Source of the DNA: Diabrotica undecimpunctata
Lineage: Eukaryota > Arthropoda > Insecta > Coleoptera > Chrysomelidae
DNA length: 64,000 bases
Direction of reading: 5' to 3'
Assembly: GCF_040954645.1 (NCBI RefSeq)
Contig: NC_092803.1
Location: 15,687,230-15,751,229, forward strand
A program made the position numbers and the translations under genes. The notes under the pieces are model-generated. The model was not told where the DNA came from and made no database searches. It saw nothing but the letters and a program-made list of their open reading frames with translations. This document shows, in pieces, positions 36,501 to 48,500 of the stretch (within the stretch, counting starts at the first letter, position 1; every line of letters begins with the position of its first letter).

Positions 36501-39500
36501 TTAAGATACGACCAGAAATTTTGATTACATCCCAAGATTCTTGCCTGGAACTTGACGGGATCGCCATACAAAGCAATAATGACGCACGCGAAATATCCCC
36601 TACTGTTTCTAACATCCTTTTTGTCCTCTCTGTGTCAGATCGTGTTTCTGCCGCGTAGGTATTATTGGTCTTTATTATTTCTATTCATTTCTTTCCCGAT
36701 ATTTTTATTTCTCCATATTGTTTCATTCAGGCAGCCTGCGGCTCAGTTTGCTGTATTCACTTGATCTTCAACTTCCGTTTCGAGCTTTCCGTGGCTAGAT
36801 AATGTGATGCCTAGATATTTAAACTCCATCACTTGTTCTATTATCTGACACTCCAGCTCCAATTTATAACTTAGTAAATTTGTTGTTCATGTATTTTGTC
36901 TTTTTTGGGGAAATTAACATGTTAAATTTTCTGGCGATTATATTAAATTGGTGCAGCATACGTTGTAAATCGTCCTCACTTTGAGAGGGTAGTATTGCGT
37001 CGTCTGCACAGCAGATTATTCTAAAGTATATTCGTTTACCAAATTCCCATCAGTAAACATGAGCACGTGTTGATATTCGCCGTCTCATTCGTCAAGAGGC
37101 TATAAAAATTAATTTATTACCGTAAGCGAGACATATTCTCATGTTACAGATCCTAACTTGCCATCATTTTAAATTCAAATTGTATCGTGTTGATTTTTAA
37201 GTTAATTATATTGTGTTATATTTATGTTATAGTTATTGTTAAGTTATTTACTGGTCGTGTTATTTTTTAGAGTTTAGTTTAATTGTGATATAATGATTAA
37301 ATTTCAAGAAATTCTTACACTAACAGTTTCAAAAGTAAATATTTTTAAAAATCATATGATACATAGGTCGTACATCAGTACTACCCTGTTTGGCTTACAC
37401 GTGGTTATGTTGACGATTGGGAATTTGTAGAATGAATAGGGTTTAAGTTGTTTTTCTCCGATTTGGTATCCTTTTTTAGTTCTTACTTTTTTTATTATTT
37501 TGTCCATACTCAGGTTGAATAATAGAGGATTCAGGGACTCTCCCTGTTTTATCCTATTGCCAGCTTCAATAGGGTACGTTAGTTCTTCTACTTTTACTCT
37601 TTTTAATGAGATTGTAGACAAATGTATCTCTGAATTTAACCAATTCTGTTGCTAGAAATAGAGAAACATCACCTGACAGTTTGCTTTAGGCAAATTATAG
37701 ACATATGTAAACAATTGCAATGAATGCATTTATAGACTGTAAATTAATATAGTATCTCAGTTAAGTTATCTTAATATTCTAATAAAAACTACTTTTGCAA
37801 TAAATTACAAAGATATAGAAAGAATTGGGAAGAACATAAACAAATTGGCATTCTTAAAGAAAAACCTGATATTCAAAGCGAAAAGAATTTTTATATAAAA
37901 TCAGCTACAACTTGTTAAGTAGTATACAGCGTTTATGTTTAGTGCAAAAAACAGCAAAGAATTGATTCTATTAGATCCAATACCTCTTTCAACACCTCTG
38001 AACACTTTAGTTGTTAATTGCCATATGACCCGAATAAAACCTATCCCCATTCTACTAAGCAAATAGTAAAAACATCTCCAAGCATCTAGCAAAGCAAAAT
38101 ATTGCAGGCGAATTCCACTGCTGAAAAAATAAACACAGTCATACCGATCTCTTGCCTCTCATTGGCGGCAGAACGTTGAAACCAGGCGCACGCGCTGCCT
38201 CTATCGATTCGTTCTAGTTCCAGACCACCCCTGTCATGAATGGCCGGGCGTAGGATGAATAGCAAAACAAAAAAATATAATTGATATTGGTGCGACCTTT
38301 AGCGTTAACTAGATCGATAACAAAGTTACTAGAAGTGGGATTGCAGTCGGGGTAAGAGGAGGGGAAGGGCCCATTCAATGGGGTAACTTATTCAGGACTA
38401 AAAGAAGTTTCGGTTGGGGGTTATTTGTATGAATGAGTTGTTTTTGCACAGCTTCGTAAACAGTAGAGTTTTATTACGTATATAGGGTAATGGGTTGAAT
38501 AATTTGCGAATTATAATCTTCTAAAGCATGTTTACAGTTGTAAAAATAATCTTCATATAAAGATCTGGTTATTAAAATACTTTCTAGGCAAATTGATAAA
38601 CTAAAAATATATTTATTTTTCTTTTTGCTGTTTAAAGAAAACTTTCGTTAGTTTTTTACCATTTAATGTTCACGTAAAAGTCTCAAAATATTCCCTGTTA
38701 ATGTTCATATTATCTACTATTTTTAGAGTGAATTAACGACCCTTTTAATTGAAAATATGTTTATTTTGACGTAATTTTCGAAATATAATATGAAATATTA
38801 ATGTTGTATCATCAGTCATCGGCAAAGTGACAAATTTTATTAAAGTCTTTTGTAATGTTATCACTTGTTACTTCTTGTTCTTCAGTACACTGGCAACTTT
38901 CAATGTTCATGTTAAAGTTCGAATCTTTTCCTCTCACAGTACCTTCAGATTCGCTTTAACTGAGTTCTATTAGCGTTTTTGCGTACCTCATTATACTGTT
39001 ATTTATTCAGGACTCCAAATCTACTGCCTTTTTCAATCTTCTATAGTTAAGTATCAAAAATGTAGACACTAAATTCCAGGAAATGACCATTATGAGAATG
39101 TACTAAAGTTGGGCCGCCAAACAGATAGAATCTCAAGACCGCGTGATCACTGAGTGTCGGAGAGTTGCTGAGTTGTGATTGGCTGTCTGTAGACTTATAT
39201 GCGTTTGAAACCGAACGGCAGAAGCCGTGTACACAACGCACCGTATTAAATAAATATTTGTTTGTTTTAAATATGGATGGAAATACTCTTTCGCCTCCAA
39301 GAAAAAGGGCAAAAAAAAAACATCTGAGAAGTTAAAAGCACAGAAGGGCTGCGAAGGTGTTATTAAATTTACTGCTGAAGCTACAGGTAAATTGTTAATA
39401 TTGTTATGTTATTAATAATAATAATAAAAAAAATTTTAGGTATAAACAAATCATCTTTTTATAATATTTTAAAAGAACATCGCCAAAATAATGGTGAATT

Positions 39501-42500
39501 TAAACCTCCAAAACCTTACCAAAGATCTTAAAAAGTGCTTGATGAAATTACCGATAAACATAAGAGCATGATTCGACGAATTGTTCACAGTTTCTTTTTA
39601 TTAAATGAGCTTCCAACGGTTCAGAAAATTATGCAAAAAATTTCAGAAAACCGGATTATTCCAAATTTAAAGAAAACTACTTTGAAAAAAGTTTTGAAAT
39701 TAATTAATTGAGTACAATTTTAATACCAACTAACTAATATTAAATCTCATCTAAATAATAATAAACTGACTGAAAGACTTCGGTTGATGGCCTGATTCAT
39801 TCTTGTTTTAGGTTTAAGGAAACATGTCAAAATAGTTTTTTAAAGGAAAAATATGAAATTATATCATGGAGGCGACGATACTTGCGATAAATATGACAAT
39901 ATATGCAGGAAGACCGTAATATTTATTATTTGCATGAAACTTGGGTGAACGCTGGTCATACTGTTGACAGAATCTGGACTGACATGTCAACCACCAGTGC
40001 TCGACAAGCATATGTTGAAGGCCGTTCTACAGGATTGAAACATCCTTCTGGGAAAGGCAAACGACGATTGTTTTACATATCGGATCTAAAAATGGATTTG
40101 TGGAAAACGGACTGCTTTTGTTTGAGTCAAAAAAAAAAACAAAAATGGCGACTACCATAAAGACATGAATTCCAACCTTTTTGAAGAGTGGCTGCAAAGG
40201 ATTTTGCCAACTTTAGCTAAAACGGCAGTTATTGTATTAGATAATGCGTCCTACCATAGCAGAAAATATGAAAAGATAGCAGCTAGTGCTATGCGAAAAG
40301 CTAATATTCAAGAATGGTTGCGAAAAAAAATATATTTACTGACGACGTGGTCAAAGCTGAGTTACTAACGCTAGTAAAAAGTCATCCCCTAGAACAAAAG
40401 TATGTGGTAGATGAAATTATTAAGTCTTCAGGTAGATGTGTACTTAGATTGCCCCCTTATCACTGCGAGCTAAACCCCATTGAGCTAATATGGGCACAAG
40501 TAAAGGGTGAAATTGCAAGAAAAAATACCACATATAAATTAAATTATGTAAAAGTACTTTTCAGCGAAGCACAGAATAATGTTACATCTGATTCCTGGAA
40601 AAATGCTATCAACCATGTAGATGGCATCATATCCAAGATGTGGGGAGTAGATTTTATTGTTGAACAGCAGTTAGAACCACTGATTATTAATTTACGTGAC
40701 GACGAATCTTCATCCGAGGACACCGATAGTAATTAATTGATTAATTAAGAATAACGGTAATCTCTTTTTGTCATATATTATTTATTTTTTTTATTTAAAA
40801 CGCCCAACTTACCTGAACCTGAAATCTGAAATCCGGAACTTTTCAATGAAAATCGGCCCATTTTTTTTAAATATAGAACTTTAATATAATCATTTTATTG
40901 ATTATTTAATTTGCATTATTTGCGGCTTTAAACTGATTACTGACATAAAGTAAATTTTTACATAAAATCATATTACAACGCAGCAGATTTGATTTTGGTT
41001 CAAAGCACCTAATGGTTTGGAAATGAATCATTACATGGGATTGATTTTAAATAGCCCGAACGAAATCAAGAACTTTGTTTACTTAAAATGGTTAACAAAA
41101 CCGAAAAAAAACATTGATCAGCAATCATTACATCGTTGTATGCAGCATGCCTCGTAATACAGATGATTTATGTGTATACATGAATTGTTATTGTTTTTGA
41201 ATCGTCTTTTCAGAAGACGATAGTTAAATTACAGAAATTTCAATTTGATATGATTCATACTACATAATCAATTGTAAATAATATATTATTACATAATCAA
41301 TTGTAATAATAAATTGTAAATATCATAACTCCATTATTACAGTGAGATATGGAATTAAGTTTTTAATATTGTATATTATCGGTTTTACCGCATTCACTGC
41401 GATAATTGTATCTCTCTTCTTAACCTAGTGTAAATCGAACTTGTGACTTTGGGAACTGCAACTCGTAACCAGCGCATGGCGATCACGTGATAATTCAATC
41501 TGTTCGGCGGCTCAACTATACTATTCTCTCCTTAGCTCTAAGAAATTTCTAAACAACTATGTGAGATCGGCCAAAATGCAACAGAACAATTTAGACATTG
41601 TAAAGATCCGAAAATTCTGTCTTAGTTTAAGTATTTTAAAATCCTTTAACTTGATTTAATTTAGACTTAATTTAATATATGATTTACTTTTGTCTGACAC
41701 TGTATATCTTAATAATCTAAACAGTTCCCAATATGCACATAACATATTGCGTTTTAAAAATTTGATCTGGGAAAACAAACTTTGAGTGTTTCAATTATAT
41801 ATTCGAAGGAAGGTTTTATAAACATCTCAAGAACTCCTAATAGCAGCACCTTAGTTCCGTGGTGAAGAATACGCTTTCAATTGTTTAGTTACACAACTAT
41901 TATGTAGTTTTCCAATAATACCAATGAGAGAATATAAGTAATTAGCGGTTGATCAAAGATTGGATTTTAAGTGGAAGTCATTTTGTCATCTTAAAAATAT
42001 TATTGAGAGCAGCGGAGAGAGATGTTTGCCGGGTTGAACCGCGTCGATTATCATTGAGCCGAGCCGAGATTCAACATTCTCTTCGATGTCTTCTTCAGAG
42101 CTTCCGAGGTCTCAGTCTCCTGAGCCTTCAGACACTACCACACGATCACTAACTAAGGCATTACTAGTGCTGGGAATAGAGGATGGGGCAATTATACCGT
42201 CGATAGTGACGTGGTTTGGATGGAGGTTGGCGTGGGAGTTAGCGTGGGGATTGGCGCTAACATTTCAAACAGTAGGATTTTGATTGATTAGTGGAGCGGA
42301 CGGTATTTTCTTTATGAGAGGTCTCCAAGTCGAAGGTAACCGTAAGCCGTCATCTTTTTTGAGACAATTTGGCCTACTTTCAATTTCTACGGCTTTCTTG
42401 GTTTATAGAAGCGGATTGGGCTATGGTTCTGGAGTTTTCAAAATCAATTTTGTGACCTGTATGAAGATGGTGTTGACCTAGAGCTGAAATTGAGTCGGAA

Positions 42501-45500
42501 TTGCGAACAGAAATGGAATGTTCATAAATCCTATTTTGGACTCTACGATTTGTTTGGTCTATATAGGATCGGGAGCAGTCTGCACAAGGAATTTCATAAA
42601 TCTACTTGTTCCTGTATTTGGCTGTATACCATATATTAAAAAAATTTTCAATAAAATCCTTTATAAAAAGGTATATAAAAAACCCAGTTGGGCTATGTTA
42701 AATTGACAAAACGTTTTCGGAATAAGTATTCCATCATCAGTGTCCTAAAAAAAGTATTTAACCACTTAATTAAAAAGAACATGAAATAATTTAAGTTTTG
42801 ACTAAGGTTAATGTAAAATGTGGTTAATACTTACTAGTTAATACATGGATGTAGCCACTAAATATGTGGGTAAAAACCCTTTAAAAATTATTAAATGAAA
42901 TTTAGTTTACATTATGTCTGATTTACAATTAAGATGGTAAAGTTACAGTTGGATTGGTAACATGGCGACATATGACTCTACATTAAGTTGCAAGTCCTTA
43001 GATGGTATGTCTATGAGGACTTTATTAAAGCAACTGATTGAAATGACAATCTTGGCAGGTTATGACGGAAATTATGACAGAGCAGTCAGTGTAACTGTAT
43101 ATGTCTATTTAAGACAGAAGCCAACGTTGTTTAAAATTGTGAAAGTTGAAATAAAATAAAATTAATTAATTAATTAATAAATTAATAATAAACAGTATCA
43201 ACCATCAATGTTATTGTTATAAATTATGTATGTGAAATGAAATTGTGGTGAGAAAATTATGTCAATAGTTAGGCAACCAACTATACAGTGTCAAGTGGTG
43301 TGATGAAAAGATTCTAATATAAGGCCCTTTATGTTTTAATAACATTTGGTACCTGGAAAATGGAAACTAGACACAGGTGGAAAGTTGGGTTCTTGAAAAA
43401 GTATAGGAATTAATATATTTAATATGTGAGAATGTTATTCAATGAATGAAATAAAACTATTATGATATAAAGTTCATGTAAAAATTGACTTATAACTCAA
43501 TTATATTAGGCCCTGTATGTCAAAAAACAACATTTGGTACCTGGAAAATGTAAAACTTCTTGAGTTGCAAGTTCATGAATATAAATATCTGATTGGGTGT
43601 TGACAAACTGAGTGATGTAGTTATATTTTGTGTGTTGACAAGTATATGAAATGGACAAAATTTGATGGTTGGAAGAGGTTTTGTAATATATTGGTCGTAA
43701 AGTACTCAACTTATAACTTGAGAAAAGGCCCTATCTGTTATAAAGCAACACTAGGTACATAGGGAAAATAAAAGATTAAGTTATAAGTTGGTAAGTTGAA
43801 TGAACAATTGGTCTATATTGACTATAATAGTAAAATGAAATTGTTGTAGGTGGCTCTGTTAAATTTGAGTAAAGAGAATGAAAATTAAGGTGTTTTTGAG
43901 AAAATTGTGATAAACGGATACTTAGACTACGGAAGGCTGAGGTCCCCAGAGAACCTAAGCCAAACCCTGAGGGAATTGTGTAAAGAAGTAAAATAAGAAT
44001 TTAATAATATGGAATGGTGGATGACAGATGATCTGATCTGAATTTGGGAAGGTCGAAATAGAAGCATGGAAAGTATTGGTTATAGTGATTAAGACATGAA
44101 GTTTGGGTTGAAAAGAAAAGAGTGGGATAGATGGAAAGGAAGATGTATTGGAAGAAAGGTTTTTAGAGTGAACTAAGGAAGATGAGTATTAGGTGAACTA
44201 ATAATGAATATAGATTTTAATTGTAGAAGTAAATTGGGGATGTGGGTTAGGAGAATAGTTGGAGAGGGAGAAAATCTCGATTGAATGAAACATGACGATT
44301 AACGCAATTTGGGCTTTTTTGTTTTTCTTTAAGAATTTCAAGATCTTCGTATAAATCTAATTTGAGGAAATTTTTTTGGGAGATATTGTGGATAAGTGAA
44401 ACGTCTTCTGGGATATTGAGGGTGTGAGGACCAGAAGACGTTTCAAAGGGTTAAACTAAAGAATGAAACTCTATCCAAATTGATTCTGTCGTGTTTCGGC
44501 TTATATTTTTTTCTATAATCTACCATGAACGATGTCAAAGAACAATGCTCCAAAAATTTAGAGGGACACTTTTTTGAGCAACTATAATTTTTTTAAAATA
44601 ATCCTACTGCAAATAAATTTATAAGAGCCAGTTTCTATAGTGTTAAAATATAGTAAGTTATAGTTAGTGACGATCAGTAAGTATGTAAACCAAAGAAAAA
44701 ATTTCTAGAGAAAACCAGAAATACATAACTAATAAACATAAAAATACCATTTCGAAGAACTACAATGACAATGTGGAAAAAAGTCACACTTACCGGTATT
44801 TTGCTAGTTCGCAAGAACTCCAATAAGGCCTCAAGAGATCCCAGTGTAGATGCCTGCACATACACTCCTCTATCGGCTAATTTGATGTTCGACAAAGCAG
44901 ATTTAAGTTCTCTAGCCACCTCCTCTTTCATTATATCGATTTCGTCCGACTTGTGGGCCACATAGAGGTTCAACCCGGCAATTGCCTTTTCCAGTTCTTT
45001 GGCTGCGATCTTCACACCTTGAGCCGCTTTGATTTCTTTGTATTCAATATAAGCGTTCTAAAAAACAAGAAGGAAACAATAGTAAGTTTAAAAGTACTGT
45101 ACGTATGTTGTAGTTGTAGCAAAAAATGTTTCTTAAAAAAACTTAATGCTTACTTTCACACGCAGTTCCCTCAGAGGTTGCGGCATAAGCAACGACCTAA
45201 TTTGAGTCTCAATAGGACCATCAGTACCAGCGCACAGCATTGTATCTCCTTCTCTTAGAGTACCGTTTACCAAAATGACATCAATAGTAGTACCTAAAAA
45301 AAGAATTATACATCAATACTTTTACACAAAGTTCTATAGTACATTAAATTATTAGAGCCCAAAATATTAGTAAATTGTCTAAACTATGTCTAAGGCTATT
45401 TAACAAACTCTATGAAACCCGATCTTTTGTAAGCATAGGCTTTCTGTTTTAACAGTGTGTGTTTTGAGTAAATGCCTTGTTACTATATACAGTTAGTTAA

Positions 45501-48500
45501 ATTATAGTTTGCAAATATGTAGTAGCTTAATATATTCGAATTATTTCGGTGCTTCGTTGGAGTACCAATCCAACGGATATGAAAATTGTACTAGAAAAGT
45601 CCCGTACCCGGCGAGATTTAATACCCGACTGTACAAACTTTCGCGTAGAGATAAGCGATCTACCGCTAGCATGCTGGTACTAATTATTAGTACATTAAAA
45701 ATTGTAAAAAAATAGTTGCATACCATTCAGCATTAACAGTTCTTCGGAATGATTGCGGGGTGTAACGTTGAACTGAAGAAACAAGCGAACAACTTTATTT
45801 GGATTCTGTTCATTCTCAAACAGAGAAACACTAGACTCTTGTTTGCATTCAGGTTCACTCGAACATATTCAAGTTTAGTCTTCTCAAAAAATATTGTATC
45901 CGGAGGGAGCTAGCCGCGCAACGTCACTGGTTTGAGATGACTAGTGTCAGTTGTGTGAAATTTTAAAGTATGCGTCGATAGGATAGTGTTAATAATATAC
46001 ATATTATCACTTGAGAAACCATTGTCGATGCAATTCTATTTTACTATATCTTTGATACCTTGAGTTTTTAACAGCTGGCAACCATAACTTGCGACCATTT
46101 TTGCTCAGGCATCCTTATATCATATTAAAAAAAAATAGCTTTAATTTGATACAAAAATATGCATATAAGTAATATGCAGCGTATGTTATTTAAAAAATAA
46201 ATAAACAAAATAAAATTTTTGTTCAAAACTTCTTCTTCTTCTTCTTTTGGCATATAACCCTGGATGGGTCTTTGCCTGTCTGGCTATGTCCTTCCATTCA
46301 GATCTCTCTTGTGCCCTTCTTCTCCATTGTCTTATGTTCATTGCTTTCAGGTCGTCTTCCACGTCATCCAACCATCTCGTTCTCTGCCTTCCTTTTTTAC
46401 GCCTTCCTATGGGCTTCCATTGTAACATTTTCTTTGTTGTTTTTGCATCGTTTTGTCTCTGCACATATCCCAGCCATGACAGTCTTTGACTTTTCACAAA
46501 TCTTAGAATGTCATAACCTTCATTTAACTCATTAACCTCGTCGTTTCTCCTGATTCTCCATGTGCCATCTTCCTCTTATACCGGGCCATATACTTTCCTC
46601 AGTATTTTTCTCTCGAATGTCCTGAGTTGGGCTTCATCTTTTTTCGTCATTACCCAAGTTCCATCCATAGGTTACTACGGGTCTAATCACTGTTCAAAAC
46701 TTAATTACCATTAAATGAATTAAAAATATTTGCGGCCACTTTTTAACTGGCAACCTGTTATGAATGTATTCTCATATTATTAAATGGATATAAAAATGTG
46801 AGTTTGATTAACTATGTTATGAAATTAGTGATCTTGCTATGGAATCTTAGACTATTAAAATAATGAGCAAATTATGTTGAATCCAACTAAAATCTGGAAT
46901 CTTTCTAACATCTAAATGGTCATGCAAAATCGATTGTACTGTAGTCTGTGATTATTCAAAATCCTTTTGATGAAATGCATATGTATGAAAATGGCATATG
47001 TAACTCTCAATATTTATATGACTACTATTTCAAACAAATCAAATAATATCTCAGAAAATTGATTCGTGTATATATTTTTAATATTTTAATCACATTCACT
47101 ACCTATTTTAAGCATCAGTGTACATCTAAAGGTTTCTCTGGACTTACTCAAACAGGAACTAATTGAAGATATTTCATCTTCGAAGTTCTCAAATAACTTT
47201 GTTGATAAGAAATTAATATAAAATAATTTCCAATTAATCTCCGACTAAGAAAATCGATATGCTGTTTTTCAAATGAGCTTTCAACAATAGTCAACTATTG
47301 TTTGATATAAGTATATTGTGAGTTGCAGAGCTGGTAGAGACTTTTATAGCACATAATGTATGGTGTGTTGCATAACATTTGGTGATGTCATTAAGTAGGA
47401 AAATTATATTGATTTATTAATGTTGATGTTTTTGTAAAAAGTTAAGTTGATGTAAACGTTAAGTTCTTTAAATTTTACCTGATTAAACGTTTTATTTAAT
47501 CTAAAATAAATGACCATAGAGAAGTGTTTACTGTGTGTAAAATAAAAATACAATTTTCCGCAAAACGGGCGTTTCTGTGATAGAACACTTAAATAAAAAC
47601 AATACTTTTCTTTATTTTGCACCAAGCTTGCTCGTTTTGCATGTCCTTGTTCACAAAAATCGCTGTCAGTGCTACATTGTACGTTGTTTGGTTAACATTA
47701 TATTGATTTCTGTGCAATTACTTCGAATTGTCCATACACGATTAAGTAAAGGAGCAGCAGGGCTTCTGGCTATTTTCCAATGTTAAATCCCATAAGAAAT
47801 CGCTAAGGTCCATTCTGGTCATTTAGTATCGTTTTGTGGTGTAGGCGCGACGGCTTGTCAGATCGTGACGTGTCAGGTATCGTCGGAAAGTGCAGGGGTA
47901 ACGAATACTTTAACACAAAAAATAGAGATGACGGCATTGCCAAAACAGCACTGCAGCATATCTCCGTTGTTATTGGTCAGATCGTAAAATCTCATGGAAA
48001 TGTATTTTAAGAAGTTTTTTTGCTTTAATAAATCCACTTTGCCGTGATGGAAAACTTGAGATAAAATTTTTTCAGACGTTTTACTTATTTTATTGTACAC
48101 TGACGCACCGCACAACACTTATACAACTTGAGAACTCATCTCTCATTACAACATTTTTATGAAAAAGCTTTATATCACTCAACATGTTTACTAGTGTTGA
48201 GAAATTATGACATCACAGCAGTCACGTGATAAGTATAAGCTTTTTAGGGCGAATTTTTAAACGCAATATAAAACACATAATTTTGAAAGTTGTCGTTGTA
48301 TTAAAAAAATAATATTAACCATTTTGAATTCTAGTAATTTCTTATGCACGGTTTGATTTCTCAAAAATAGTTAACATCCTTATTGTAACAATACGCTAGA
48401 AGCAAAAGCTAGTTTGTTAGTGGTCTAAGTGTTTTTTATTTTCTCGGAAACTGGTCATTAGCAAACTAGGATGATACGCACACACTGAGCCAGTAATCAA

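Noticed and set aside
38767..38815. CTGATGA followed by GAAA on the minus strand, a possible hammerhead
   Set aside because: The sequence between the two boxes does not form a stem II hairpin, and no minimal stem III follows.
45580..45700. Locally structured, GC-richer sequence considered as a tRNA
   Set aside because: No acceptor-stem pairing, no A and B box pair at the right distance, and no anticodon arm.
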